64,000 bases of DNA from Desulfobacter vibrioformis DSM 8776 (GCF_000745975.1 NZ_JQKJ01000014.1:55613-119612); one strand, 5' to 3'. Positions 1 to 9,353 are shown, numbered from the stretch's first letter. Translations and numbers: made by a program. The notes: a model not told the origin generated them from the letters alone.

Positions 1-512
1 TTGCCTTTGGAGGAATTTATGCAGCCGGTACCTTTGGTTTCTCCTTTAAAGAAATCATGATTTTCGGCATCGTGCTCAACGTGGCCGCGGGCACAGGCGC
101 CTTAATCATGGGTATATTTGACGATAAGCTGGGGGGCAAAACCACCATCCAGATATCCAATATCATTTTAACCCTGGCCGTGGTGCTGGCGGTTTGTGCG
201 CCCGGCAAGGCCATGTTCTGGACCGCAGGCGTACTTGTGGGATTTTTTGCAGGTCCCAATCAGAGCGCCAGCCGTTCCCTGCTCGGCCGCTTTGTTCCCC
301 GGGAAAAAGAGAATCAATTCTTTGGGTTTTTCGCCTTTTCAGGCAAATTAACGGCGTTTTTCGGGCCGTTGTTCCTGGGAATTCTAACCCAGATATTCAA
401 TTCCCAGCGTGCCGGGGTTGCTGTTCTGGCCGTATTCTTCGTTATTGGATCTTTAATTTTATCCAAGGTGGACGAAGAGGCAGGGACGGCTGCTGCAAAA
501 AAATATCAATAA
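1..512 (+). CDS. UMF1-type MFS transporter, C-terminal part (5' end outside window)
   Basis: The reading frame is open from the first bases of the window (frame 3) to a TAA at 510-512, so this is the 3' part of a longer gene. The visible ~169 residues hold about five hydrophobic segments with short charged loops and a glycine-rich GPNQSASRSLLGRFVP loop, which fits the C-terminal half of the UMF1/Atg22-like branch of the major facilitator superfamily. The substrate cannot be told from sequence. The stop codon overlaps the convergent aldehyde dehydrogenase stop by a few bases, so the two genes share no intergenic terminator. Confidence 0.75.
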   Translation, partial: AFGGIYAAGTFGFSFKEIMIFGIVLNVAAGTGALIMGIFDDKLGGKTTIQISNIILTLAVVLAVCAPGKAMFWTAGVLVGFFAGPNQSASRSLLGRFVPREKENQFFGFFAFSGKLTAFFGPLFLGILTQIFNSQRAGVAVLAVFFVIGSLILSKVDEEAGTAAAKKYQ

Positions 513-1981
513 AGCCCAAAGGGGCTTTCATCCATGCTGATATAAATATTCTTGCTCTGGCTGTAATGGGCCAGCATCATTTTGTGGGTCTCCCGGCCGA
601 TGCCGGACTTTTTGTACCCGCCAAAGGGTGTATGGGCCGGCAGCTGGTTGTACGTGTTGACCCACATACGGCCCGTTCTGACAGCGCGCGCCACCCGCAA
701 TGCCCGGTTGATATCCTTTGTCCACACCGCACCGCCCAGGCCATAGATATTATCATTGGCCATGTCAATGACTTCCTGTTCGTCCTTGAACTTGATCACA
801 CAGACCACAGGACCAAAAATTTCCTCCTGGGCAACGGTCATGCTGTTGTCCACATCAGCCAGGATGGTAGGTTTCAGAAAACATCCTTTGGCAAGCTCTC
901 CCTGGTTGATCTTTTCACCGCCGGTCACCACGGTGGCGCCCTCTTTTTTACCGGCTGCCACACAATCCAGAATTTTTTCAGCCTGTCTCAGGTTAATCTG
1001 GGCACCCATCATGGTGTCCTCTTCCCAGGGCAGTCCCACTTTGACGGATTCAAACCGCGCCTTAATCTCAGCCAGGAACTTGTCATAAATATCCTCGTGG
1101 ACAAACACCCTGGACCCGGCACAGCAGACCTGTCCCTGATTGAAAAGAATACCAAGGAGCACACCTTCCACAGCCTTGTCCCAGGGGCAGTCCGGGAAAT
1201 AGATATTGGCGGATTTTCCGCCAAGTTCCAGGGTGGCGGGAATCAGCTTTTTGGCTGCGGCATCTGCAATCTGGTATCCCACTTCAGTGGACCCGGTAAA
1301 GGCCAGTTTTGCAAATCCTTCATGGTTAAGCATGGCATTTCCGGTGGATGAACCGCCACCGGTGACCACGTTTACAACACCAGGCGGCAGGACCGTATCC
1401 AGAATCTTGGCAAATTCCAGCAGGCTTAAGCTGGTGTCTGAAGACGGTTTCATGACCACGGTGTTGCCTGCAGCAAGCGCCGGAGCAATTTTCCATGCCG
1501 CCATGAGAAAGGGAAAGTTCCATGGAATAATCTGACCGATAACACCAATGGGTTCGCTCAGTACGATACTCATGGTCTTGTCGTCAATCATGGTGCAGGT
1601 TCCCTCTTCGGTGCGTACGGCGCCGGCAAAATAACGGAAATGATCCGAGGCCAGGGGCACATCAATGTTCCGGGTCTCCCGGATGGGTTTGCCGTTATCA
1701 AGGGTTTCCACCATGGCCAGGTGCTCTGCCTTTTCATCAATAAGGTCTGCGATTTTCAACAGCAGCCCGGCCCGTTCCTGGGGCGATACCTGGCTCCAGG
1801 TTTTAAAGGCTTTCCGGGCCGCCTTAACGGCCAGATCGACATCTTCCGCCCCCGCATTGGCGCAGGTGGAAAGAAACTCTCCATTGGCAGGACAGGTGAC
1901 TGTAAAGGTTTTTCCTTCTTTGGCATCGACCCACTTGCCGTCAATATACAAATTGTAACGTTGATCAACTGGTTTTTCCAT
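506..1981 (-). CDS. NAD(P)-dependent aldehyde dehydrogenase
   Basis: A 491-residue member of the ALDH superfamily, which oxidises aldehydes to carboxylates with NAD(P)+. Visible motifs are the cofactor-binding PWNFPF and FTGSTEVG segments, the general-base region LELGGKS, and the catalytic cysteine in FNQGQVCCAGSR. The length is typical for the betaine/phenylacetaldehyde-type cytosolic enzymes. The frame stays open further upstream, but the ATG at 1981 is chosen because GGAAGG lies just before it and the family N-terminus (NLYIDGKWVDA) follows at once. No partner gene shows its physiological aldehyde; ethanol or amino-acid-derived aldehydes are possible. Confidence 0.9.
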   Translation of the reverse strand: MEKPVDQRYNLYIDGKWVDAKEGKTFTVTCPANGEFLSTCANAGAEDVDLAVKAARKAFKTWSQVSPQERAGLLLKIADLIDEKAEHLAMVETLDNGKPIRETRNIDVPLASDHFRYFAGAVRTEEGTCTMIDDKTMSIVLSEPIGVIGQIIPWNFPFLMAAWKIAPALAAGNTVVMKPSSDTSLSLLEFAKILDTVLPPGVVNVVTGGGSSTGNAMLNHEGFAKLAFTGSTEVGYQIADAAAKKLIPATLELGGKSANIYFPDCPWDKAVEGVLLGILFNQGQVCCAGSRVFVHEDIYDKFLAEIKARFESVKVGLPWEEDTMMGAQINLRQAEKILDCVAAGKKEGATVVTGGEKINQGELAKGCFLKPTILADVDNSMTVAQEEIFGPVVCVIKFKDEQEVIDMANDNIYGLGGAVWTKDINRALRVARAVRTGRMWVNTYNQLPAHTPFGGYKKSGIGRETHKMMLAHYSQSKNIYISMDESPFGLY

Positions 1982-2292
1982 GGTCCTTCCTTTCGCTTTA
2001 AAATAGTATCCGAATGGATGCGGTCTTTTCCCGAACCCCGTGTCCGGATGACAAATGCCATTTACCCGTTTAGTAAAAAAAAGCAAATATAATGCCATAA
2101 AAACAAAAACACCGGCCCCAGGGCAGACCATGGGGTCCAACAGACATACAGGATAAAAAAAAATATTAATTTTCAGGCAGATTTTTGCATTATTTGAAAC
2201 AATTAGCTGATCTGCCAACCTTTTTCTTACAATTTTAGGTAAACTATTATATAGATGGGCCTAATTTTAATAAATGTGGCAGTACGAACTAG
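1982..2292. other. Divergent intergenic region, no gene seen
   Basis: About 310 bases between the divergently transcribed aldehyde dehydrogenase and EAL genes. It becomes AT-rich toward the EAL gene and must hold promoters for both. I see no RNA gene or clear operator. The aldehyde dehydrogenase frame runs open through most of it but without family similarity. Confidence 0.5.
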
Positions 2293-3555
2293 ATGAAAGC
2301 ATCATTTAAACTGGATTTAACATGTATCCGGCAATGGACCCGGGAAGACAGGCCTTACATAACTGGCATTGCTGATGGAAACAGGTTTCATACCGCCCTT
2401 CAACCCATTTACAGCCTGGCTCATCGGCGGATTGTGGGCCATGAGGCCCTGGTCCGGGTTTTCGATATGCTGGGCAATTCCATTTCCCCTGCGTCTATTT
2501 TTGACCGTGAGATGTCCAACGACGATATGATTCAATTAGACCGTCTGTGCAGGTGGCTCCATCTCCAGAATTTTAAGTTGATTAAAGATCCGTTGAACTG
2601 GCTGTTTCTCAATGTTTCAGGCCAGACCCTTGCCAGGGGACTGGAATATGGTTCTTTTTTCAAAGATGCCATTGATGCGGCCGGGATTCCTGCCCACAGG
2701 ATCGTCATCGAAGTGGTGGAACATCCCTTTGAAAACCCTGACTGGATCATACCCGCCATCCGCTACTATAAGGAGCTGGGGTGCCTTATTGCATTGGATG
2801 ATTTTGGTGCAGGCCATTCCAATTTTGACCGGATCTGGACCTTGAAACCGGATATTGTCAAACTTGACCGCTCCTTTTTAACCCGGGCAAATAACAACAG
2901 GAAGATTCAGAATCTGTTCCCCGGCATTGTTTCTCTGCTTCACCAGGCCGGTTCTCTGGTGCTCATGGAGGGTATAGAAACCCAGGCCCAGGCCCAGGCA
3001 CTGATCGCCATTGAAAGCGATGTTGATTTTGTCCAGGGTTTTTATTTTGCCCGGCCATTTACAGATCTGTTATCCCTTCCACCGGTCTTTGATCAGTTTC
3101 CAATGCTTATGAACCGGTACAAAAATGAAAGAGACTGCACTGATATCCAGTTTCAGGACAAGCTTGTTAAATACCGCACCCTGTTCATAAATGCCGTGGG
3201 AGAGTTGAAAAAGGGCAAAGCCTTGTTTAACGCCTGTTCAGAACTGCTTGATGACCCCATGGTGGTCCGGTGTTACAATATCGGGACCAATGGTATTCAG
3301 ATCGGAAACACCCTGGTGGGCAAGCACTATGTCAGCCAGACGGATAAACGGTTTAAACCCCTTGAAGATGCCAGAAGCGCAGACTGGTTCCGGCGCCACT
3401 ACCTGAGACGGGCCATTACCCATCCCGGACAGATTCAGGTCACCCGGCCATATTTATCAATTACCGGTGCCCATATGTGCATCACCTTGTCTATGAAATT
3501 TTCCAACCCCTCTGGAAATAGCGTGCTTTGCTGTGATCTGATGGGTTCATGGTGA
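2293..3555 (+). CDS. EAL-domain cyclic-di-GMP phosphodiesterase
   Basis: A 420-residue protein with an EAL domain at about residues 30-260 and a C-terminal ~150-residue region that may be a PAS-like or YkuI_C-like sensory domain. EAL domains hydrolyse c-di-GMP to pGpG. The residues needed for catalysis appear intact: the E of HEALVR, the asparagine in NWLFLNVSG, the glutamate in IVIEVVEH, the paired aspartates of DDFGAGHSNF, the lysine of IVKLDRSF, the glutamate of EGIET, and the glutamine of VQGFYFARPF. An active enzyme is therefore expected. There are no membrane segments, so it is cytosolic. No strong ribosome binding site precedes the ATG. The gene stands alone. Confidence 0.88.
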   Translation: MKASFKLDLTCIRQWTREDRPYITGIADGNRFHTALQPIYSLAHRRIVGHEALVRVFDMLGNSISPASIFDREMSNDDMIQLDRLCRWLHLQNFKLIKDPLNWLFLNVSGQTLARGLEYGSFFKDAIDAAGIPAHRIVIEVVEHPFENPDWIIPAIRYYKELGCLIALDDFGAGHSNFDRIWTLKPDIVKLDRSFLTRANNNRKIQNLFPGIVSLLHQAGSLVLMEGIETQAQAQALIAIESDVDFVQGFYFARPFTDLLSLPPVFDQFPMLMNRYKNERDCTDIQFQDKLVKYRTLFINAVGELKKGKALFNACSELLDDPMVVRCYNIGTNGIQIGNTLVGKHYVSQTDKRFKPLEDARSADWFRRHYLRRAITHPGQIQVTRPYLSITGAHMCITLSMKFSNPSGNSVLCCDLMGSW

Positions 3556-3562
3556 GGCGGGG

Positions 3563-3591
3563 TGTTAAGTCTTAAGCGTTAGGGAATGGAA
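3563..3591 (+). repeat. Dispersed short repeat, copy A
   Basis: A 29-base intergenic sequence (TGTTAAGTCTTAAGCGTTAG and the next 9 bases) that recurs at 44136-44164 with about five mismatches. It lies just after the EAL gene stop. Nearby, TAGCTATA is repeated twice (around 3602-3619). Function unknown. Confidence 0.4.
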
Positions 3592-3638
3592 CTTGCTGTA
3601 GCTATAGATAGCTATACTAGTACATTAGAAAACTTATG

Positions 3639-4663
3639 CTAATCTTGTGCGAAAAAGTGTTTATTTTGGTTTAATCTTTTATGTTCCAGCCTGTTGTAAA
3701 GCGTGTTTAATACCTGCATATCAGCCGGAAGTTCTCCATCTGGATCTGTTGTTTTTTCAACAAACCGTTCATAAGACCGTTTTGAATGCCGAGATAATCT
3801 TGATTTCATTCTTTCCATCTCTTCTTTTGTGAATGAGATGGAAAGAAAATTTGCAAATTCCTCCCAAATTACATTGGGTAATTGGTTGTAGTTCATTAAT
3901 ATTAAGTCGTTATGAGAAAGGGCGGATTTAAAATAGCTGGTTAAAACATTGATCCCGTACCTGTCTAAGTCTGCAAAATTCAACTGCTCCGAAGGATTAA
4001 GCCCCACGATCTCAGGTGCTAAAATTCCCGGAACCATATGGGCACCCCGTATCCTGCGGTGGGAGCTCAGAACCTCAAAAGGGGTTCTATAAAGAAAAAA
4101 ACAAGGAGTCTTGGGAAAAAGTGAACGGATAAACTGGAAATGACATATGTGCCAACAGTCCAATTTGACAAACAAGTGGCACTCCTTGCCGGACCTTTTC
4201 TGGCCGAATGCGTGCATAATCATTTTAAGAGTCTCTCCATATTTTGTTTTATGCTGCCCGAAACAGGCTAAGTGCACCAAGAAGTCAATCACCTGGGTTC
4301 GGAAAAAACAATACATTGAGACAATAATGAAAGAAGCTGTGTGATGAGCGTTGAACCGCAGCGAGAGCAATGGAAAATAAACGCCGAAGGTTCTACATAA
4401 TCAAATTTGCTTAATTGTTTGGCAGCGTTAAACGAAAGATTGCAAATTTGACGGTTTTCAAGCGGCACTCCAGCTATCGACCGGTAAAAAAAAGGTTGGT
4501 TAAATAAAAAATCTCCCAAAAAATACCACTGGGTTGATAAAACACCTTTTTCTTCGGTCACTTCAACAGGGTACCATTTATTCAGGGAAATTAATTCTGT
4601 TTCAGGGATTAAGCGGCCCCGGATCACCTGTTTTATTGCTTTAGGATAAACGTGTTTGGACAT
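3639..4663 (-). pseudogene. Sulfotransferase-family protein, broken by one frameshift
   Basis: Two overlapping minus-strand frames together make one ~340-residue protein. The first (from ATG 4663) carries a P-loop-like PAPS-binding segment FHCSRCGSTLITQLLSL and ends ...CIVFSEPR then stop. The second resumes with VIDFLVHLACFG and carries FFLYRTPFEVLSSHRR, the usual 3'-phosphate-binding region. In related proteins the sequence reads through as SEP followed by a hydrophobic helix, so a single base is missing near 4290-4300. The product would transfer sulfate or a related group from PAPS. The region is more AT-rich than its neighbours and flanked by a dispersed repeat, which suggests transfer. 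An assembly indel is the other possibility. Confidence 0.7.
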
Positions 4664-4718
4664 TCGCTTAGAAATTTTATCTGGTTAACGTGTCAGCACT
4701 ACGAACAAGTCATTTTAT

Positions 4719-4748
4719 CAAAAACCACGGAAAATATCAGAGAACCAT
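4719..4748 (+). repeat. Dispersed short repeat, copy A (AAAACCACGGAAAATATC type)
   Basis: A run of about 28 bases containing AACCACGGAAAATATC then (A/G)GAGAACCA is found here and again at 62727-62756 with one internal difference. Both copies are intergenic, in AT-rich accessory regions about 58 kb apart and in the same orientation. Neither is inside a recognisable insertion sequence. It could be a small REP-like element or the edge of a mobile element. Confidence 0.5.
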
Positions 4749-4830
4749 AAAAGCAGCTCATTATCCTGCAAGCAAACTTGAATTTCAACCCCGGAAATTA
4801 TCGGGGAGCCTGAATTTCCAATTGGCAGTA

Positions 4831-5490
4831 CTACACATAGTTATTTACAGGGTTACTTTTATACAAATCCTGCATTTCTGCATAGAGACGAGCAGCTTTA
4901 AGAAAAGCATTGTGTTCTTCTCTAACTTCGATTGATGCCTGTTGCTGACATTTTTGCTCAAAAGACTGTTGTTTTATCAACAGCTTCAAATGTTCTTCAC
5001 TAAGTTTTTTATCATCATCGTGGTTTTTATTATCAGTTTTCTTATAAAAACTGTTTTTCGAGCGCCCCCAAAAGCCAGAATCATTGTTCGTTGGCCATGA
5101 ATCTCCCCGATATTGATCCAAGGATTCGCCCACAGTTAATATTACCGAAGTGTCTCGGGGTGCATATGAAGAGCACAAATCTCTCTGCAAAAGAGAGAGC
5201 ATTTTCTCACGGTATTGTGGATCTTCTTTCATTTTTTCAAATGCCTTGTCAGAAACATTGACGGCCGCATTCTTAACAGTACTATGAAATTTTATTTTTT
5301 CAATATCTTGATAAAATTCTTGTTTGAACATTGCCATTTCTTCTTCTATAGTTAATTTTGCTGTTTGTGACGTTTCCTCAGTTTTAACAGCATATTTCGA
5401 GTTTACAGATGTTTCTGAATTTTTTCTTGTATTCTTTGAATACGCATCTATATCGCCCCTTATAGGATTTCTTTGAATGATTAATGACAT
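4831..5490 (-). CDS. Conserved hypothetical protein, charged and coiled
   Basis: A 219-residue soluble protein that I do not recognise with certainty. The ATG at 5490 is chosen because AAAGGA precedes it; the open frame further upstream lacks protein-like composition. The N-terminus (MSLIIQRNPIRGD) resembles small secreted or flagellum-associated proteins that lack a signal peptide. The middle contains NVSDKAFEKMKEDPQYREKM, a pattern seen in DUF6033-like proteins, and the C-terminal 80 residues are strongly charged and glutamine-rich, likely helical. No transmembrane segment is seen. It follows the broken sulfotransferase in the same low-GC patch, so it is probably accessory DNA. Confidence 0.6.
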   Translation of the reverse strand: MSLIIQRNPIRGDIDAYSKNTRKNSETSVNSKYAVKTEETSQTAKLTIEEEMAMFKQEFYQDIEKIKFHSTVKNAAVNVSDKAFEKMKEDPQYREKMLSLLQRDLCSSYAPRDTSVILTVGESLDQYRGDSWPTNNDSGFWGRSKNSFYKKTDNKNHDDDKKLSEEHLKLLIKQQSFEQKCQQQASIEVREEHNAFLKAARLYAEMQDLYKSNPVNNYV

Positions 5491-5929
5491 GTTTTCAATC
5501 CTTTCTGTTAACAATTTAAATGAACCGATATAATTTTGATACCCACATATTTGCTGATAACACGATTTTATAAATATAGATTGACAACTACACAGCAAAT
5601 AGCATTCCAATGATCTAATATAAGAATAAAGTTGTTTAATATTGGATAATTATACTCACTTTATTTTTAAAATTGGACTATCCTTAAAGGATAAAATAGA
5701 GATGTTCTTTCCTGCAAATATCAGAAAATCGGAAATATTTTCCCCGAAAAAAAAGATCCCTCCCCTGGACAGTCCATCTATCTTTCTATTGTGTAACTGT
5801 CCGGTTTTTATATCAACCTATGCAGCTAACGCGGGAAACCCGCAACCCAATTTTCCCTCCTCATTTTCTTGTTTTTTTTGACAGAAACTGAGGAGTAAGG
5901 CACTGAAATGCCGACTCTGGGGGGTTTGT
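5491..5929. other. Intergenic region with a perfect palindrome
   Basis: About 440 AT-rich bases upstream of the hypothetical gene and downstream of thiQ. The only clear structure is TATCCTTAAAGGATA at 5679-5693, a perfect palindrome that could be a protein-binding site. A short plus-strand open frame at 5642-5881 has no protein-like character and no ribosome binding site. No RNA gene seen. Confidence 0.45.
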
Positions 5930-6643
5930 TCAGCCCATAAACTGCCGGACCCAGTCATTCATCGGGCGGTGCATAAGATCTTTTGGGGTGCCGTTCTGAA
6001 CAATGCCGCCCTGGTTCATCAGGATGATCTGAGAGCCTGCGGCAAAGGCTTCTTCGTGGTCATGGGTGACAAAAATGGTGGTAATGTGCAGCCGGGAAAA
6101 AATCTGGGTGAGTTGATCCAGCAGGTGTTTTCGCAAAACCCGGTCCAAAGCGCTTAAGGGCTCATCCAGCATGAGCAGCCTGGGACCCGGGGCAAGGGTT
6201 CTTGCCAGGGCCACCCGCTGGCGCTCGCCTCCGGACAGTTCATCCACCTTTCTGTTTTCAAACCCTTTAAGATTGGTTAAGGCCAGCATTTCTGCCACAA
6301 TCGAGGCTTGTTCCTGCTTGGACATACCCTTCATTTTCAGGCCAAATGCAATATTGTGGAATACATCCAGATGGGGAAACAGGGCATAGTCCTGGAACAT
6401 CATGCCGAAATTGCGCTTGTGCGGGGGCAGATCCAGGATGGAGGCATTGTTGAACCGGATATCGCCTGAGTCGGGTATATCAAGTCCTGCAATCATTCTT
6501 AATAGCGTGGTTTTCCCGCTGCCCGAAGGGCCGAGAACGGACAGTCGGCTCCCCCGGGGCAGAGCAAGGTTGATGTTGTTTAAAAAACAGACGCCTGTTG
6601 TTCCGGTTTTTTTCAAATTATGTATGATAAGTTCATTTTCCAT
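5930..6643 (-). CDS. thiQ: Thiamine-type ABC transporter ATP-binding protein
   Basis: A 237-residue ABC ATPase that powers substrate import through the ThiP-like permease. Walker A is GPSGSGKTTLL, the signature is LSGGERQRVALART, Walker B is LLMLDEPLSALD and the switch histidine is in VTHDHEEA, so all catalytic parts are present. It is short, without the C-terminal TOBE domain found in PotA or FbpC, which supports ThiQ. The gene is last in the operon; its start overlaps the end of the permease gene by one base, a sign of translational coupling. The substrate is inferred from the binding protein two genes upstream. Confidence 0.82.
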   Translation of the reverse strand: MENELIIHNLKKTGTTGVCFLNNINLALPRGSRLSVLGPSGSGKTTLLRMIAGLDIPDSGDIRFNNASILDLPPHKRNFGMMFQDYALFPHLDVFHNIAFGLKMKGMSKQEQASIVAEMLALTNLKGFENRKVDELSGGERQRVALARTLAPGPRLLMLDEPLSALDRVLRKHLLDQLTQIFSRLHITTIFVTHDHEEAFAAGSQIILMNQGGIVQNGTPKDLMHRPMNDWVRQFMG

Positions 6644-8337
6644 TAAAACTGTTGTACCCCGTTTGAACTGATTTTTTCAATGAGAATAAATCCGGCTGCT
6701 GTGACAACCATGAGAAGGGTGGAAATGGCCATGGCCTGGCCGTAATTCATGGCGCCCGGCTGGCCTAAAAACCGGTAAATGGCCAGGGGGATGGTGGGAG
6801 TCCGTGGTCCTGCGGTGAAAATGGTGGCGCCGAATTCTCCCATGCTGATGGTAAAGGCAAACACGCCGCCTGCTGTCAGCGCCCCGGATATCAGGGGCAG
6901 GTCAAGGCATCTGAATATTTTTCCAGGACTGGCGCCTAAAGTGGCGGCAGCCTCCCTGATGTCATTGGGAATACGCTTCAGGGCAGGCAGCACGGCCCGG
7001 AGTACAAAGGGAAATCCCACCAGGGCATGGACTAAAGGGACAAGCAGAGTTGAACTGCGCAGGTTAAGCGGGGGCCGGTCCAGGGTGATGATGATGCCGA
7101 ACCCCAAGGTTACAGCCGAAGTGGACAGGGGCAGCATAAACAACGGGTCAAAAAAGGCGGCAAGGCCTTTGGCTTTTACCCGGTCCAGATGGTTCAGGCA
7201 AAGGGCTGCGCACAGGCCTGTCACAAGGGCGATAATAAGGGCTGTTCCCGCAAATATAAAGGAGAACTTAATCGCCGTAAAAGGCGGGACATGGAAAATG
7301 GAGTTGGCAGGATTAACAAAAATGGCCTGGTAATAGATCAGGGACACTTGTCCGTCATGGACCAGGGACTTTCCTGCAAGCGCGGCCAGGGGAAAAAGGC
7401 ACAGCAGGATTATAAAACCGGCACTCCCTGCAACTGCGGCCTTTTCCCGGAATTTTTGCGGTGGTTTAAAATTGGCGTGGCCGGCCTTTGGCGCAAAGCG
7501 GACCGCCTTTCGGGAAAAGGCGGTGTAAAGACCCATGAGTACCAGGGTGAACCCGATTTGAAGCAGGGAGAGAAAAGATGCCACCGGCAGGTTGAACATA
7601 TAGGCGGCCTGGCGGTAGATTTCGGCTTCTATGGTGGAATAGGCAGGCCCCCCGAGAATCAGAATGATGCCAAAGCTTGAAAAGCAGAAAATGAACACCA
7701 GAAAGGATGCCGCCCATACCGCAGGCATGAGCAGGGGCAGGGTAATATGGATAAATATTTGAAACGGTCCTGCCCCGAGCGTGGCGGCCGCTTCCTGGAT
7801 ATTTGCCCGCAACCCTGCCCAGAAGCTGGTCAGAATTCTGAGCATGACCGAAAAATTGTAAAATACATGGGCCATGAAAATCAGCACCAGGGGGTGACGG
7901 ATATTTAACATGCCCAGACAACCGTTTTTTCCGAAACTTGCGTCAAGGGCGGCGGCCACCACCACGGCGGGCAGAACAAAGGGGATGGAGGCACACAGGG
8001 TTAAAAATTTTTTCCCCTTAAATTGGTAATGGGACATGACAAAGGCGCAGGGAAAGGCAGACGCCAGGGTCAGGCCCGTGGATACGGCAGCCTGCCAGAA
8101 GGTGAACCAAATGATATGGGCAAGGCGCTGGGAGCCTGTAACCTGATCCCAAAAGGACAGATCAATATGAAGGTGTGAGGGAAAGTCCGGCACAAAGCTT
8201 CGAATAAAAATACCGGCCAGGGGATAAAAATAGAAAACAAGGAAAAATACAAGGGGGACCAGCCCCGCCAGTACATAGGGGTGCGTATAGATCCTTGTTT
8301 TCACCGCAATAGCGTTTCCGTCCATTCCCGGATCCAT
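6643..8337 (-). CDS. thiP: Thiamine-type ABC transporter permease, fused two-domain
   Basis: A 564-residue inner membrane protein made of two binding-protein-dependent permease domains in tandem, giving about twelve membrane segments. Each half has the ATPase-contacting EAA loop: EAAATLGAGPFQIF at about residue 200 and EAAATLGASPGKIF at about 470. This two-in-one form is usual for ThiP and for ferric iron permeases (FbpB). The first ATG overlaps the thiB gene by 37 bases; an internal ATG at 8325 is nearly as good. Family context gives thiamine, but the iron branch is the main alternative. Confidence 0.8.
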   Translation of the reverse strand: MDPGMDGNAIAVKTRIYTHPYVLAGLVPLVFFLVFYFYPLAGIFIRSFVPDFPSHLHIDLSFWDQVTGSQRLAHIIWFTFWQAAVSTGLTLASAFPCAFVMSHYQFKGKKFLTLCASIPFVLPAVVVAAALDASFGKNGCLGMLNIRHPLVLIFMAHVFYNFSVMLRILTSFWAGLRANIQEAAATLGAGPFQIFIHITLPLLMPAVWAASFLVFIFCFSSFGIILILGGPAYSTIEAEIYRQAAYMFNLPVASFLSLLQIGFTLVLMGLYTAFSRKAVRFAPKAGHANFKPPQKFREKAAVAGSAGFIILLCLFPLAALAGKSLVHDGQVSLIYYQAIFVNPANSIFHVPPFTAIKFSFIFAGTALIIALVTGLCAALCLNHLDRVKAKGLAAFFDPLFMLPLSTSAVTLGFGIIITLDRPPLNLRSSTLLVPLVHALVGFPFVLRAVLPALKRIPNDIREAAATLGASPGKIFRCLDLPLISGALTAGGVFAFTISMGEFGATIFTAGPRTPTIPLAIYRFLGQPGAMNYGQAMAISTLLMVVTAAGFILIEKISSNGVQQF

Positions 8338-9341
8338 TTATCCCGGTTTTGGCGGATGTCGTCTGCGGGCAAAGACGCTGGCGCATCTGTAATTTTTACA
8401 TGCTTTAAAAACACCTCGGGCAGCCTTGCCTTTGTGCTGGCCGGAAACACAAACATCTGCAACGGTATGTCTTCCTGGAATTTGTTACTTAAAAGAAAGT
8501 CCATGGCCTTTTTTGCAAGATCGGTGTTGGCGCTGTTTTTCAGAATGCCTGCAAATTCAATCTGGCGAAAGGCGGATCTATTCCCGATGATGATACCGGT
8601 GGGGGCGGTGTCCGGTTTAGGGTCAGCATAAAACACTTCTGCCGCAGGACTTGAGGCGTAAGAGACCACAATGGGGCGCTCTCCTTTTGAGGCGGCGGTG
8701 AACTGTCCCCAGTAGGCTTCCTGCCAGCTGTTTACCACCATGACCCCGTTGGCTTTAAGTTTCTGCCAGAAAGAGATGTACTCATTTTCCCCGAAACGGC
8801 TGATGGTGGTCAGAAGAAAGGCAAGGCCCGGAGATGATGTGGCCGGGTTCTGGACAACGGTGAGGTCCTTATATTCCGGGCGTATCAGATCTTCAAGGCC
8901 GGCCGGGAGGGCAAGATGTTTTGCCTTGAACCATTTGATGTCATAGTTGAGACATACATCACCAAAATCCACGGGTATCAGACGATTTTCGCCATCCAGT
9001 AAAAGGGTGGTGTTAATATCTTCAAACCCTTTGGGGGTGTAGGCCATGAATATATCATTGTCCAGGGCCCTGCCTATAAAGGTGTTGTCCACCCCGAAAA
9101 ACAGGTCCGCCATGGGATTATTTTTCGACAGAATCGCCTTGTTCAGTGCCTGGCCGGCATCTCCGGAACGTAAGACCGTGATGTCCGCACCCACGGCGGT
9201 TTTAAAATCTTCAAGTACGGATTCCGACATGCTGAAGCTGTCATGGGTCATGAGGGTCAACTCCCGGCCCAGGGCCTGGCCGGTGAGTATGGGCATAGCT
9301 AAAAAAAAGCAGACAATGGCAACAGCAGCATATGGTTTCAT
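8301..9341 (-). CDS. thiB: Thiamine-type ABC transporter substrate-binding protein
   Basis: A 346-residue periplasmic binding protein with an N-terminal signal peptide (hydrophobic residues 5-20, likely cleavage after QALG). Family features of TbpA/ThiB are visible: LTLMTHDSFSMSE at the mature N-terminus, the PVDFGDVCLNYD segment, NPATSSPGLAFLL, and VVSYASSPAAE. It should capture thiamine or its phosphates in the periplasm and deliver it to ThiPQ. It starts only 12 bases after the stop of the acyl-CoA ligase gene, so no TPP riboswitch fits between them and transcription probably comes from the regulator gene upstream. That makes the substrate call less secure than the family match alone. Confidence 0.8.
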   Translation of the reverse strand: MKPYAAVAIVCFFLAMPILTGQALGRELTLMTHDSFSMSESVLEDFKTAVGADITVLRSGDAGQALNKAILSKNNPMADLFFGVDNTFIGRALDNDIFMAYTPKGFEDINTTLLLDGENRLIPVDFGDVCLNYDIKWFKAKHLALPAGLEDLIRPEYKDLTVVQNPATSSPGLAFLLTTISRFGENEYISFWQKLKANGVMVVNSWQEAYWGQFTAASKGERPIVVSYASSPAAEVFYADPKPDTAPTGIIIGNRSAFRQIEFAGILKNSANTDLAKKAMDFLLSNKFQEDIPLQMFVFPASTKARLPEVFLKHVKITDAPASLPADDIRQNRDKWIREWTETLLR

Positions 9342-9353
9342 TTTTATTCTATT

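Noticed and set aside
194..1351. Long plus-strand open frame of 385 codons
   Set aside because: It is the antisense shadow of the aldehyde dehydrogenase, has no family match and shares its codon phase pattern.
4789..4806. CCCCG / CGGGG inverted repeat as a terminator for the hypothetical gene
   Set aside because: The stem is short and no T tract follows in the needed direction.
5642..5881. 79-codon plus-strand frame upstream of thiQ end
   Set aside because: No ribosome binding site and no protein-like composition.
9341..9353. TPP riboswitch before thiB
   Set aside because: Only 12 bases separate thiB from the preceding stop; no THI-box motif seen.
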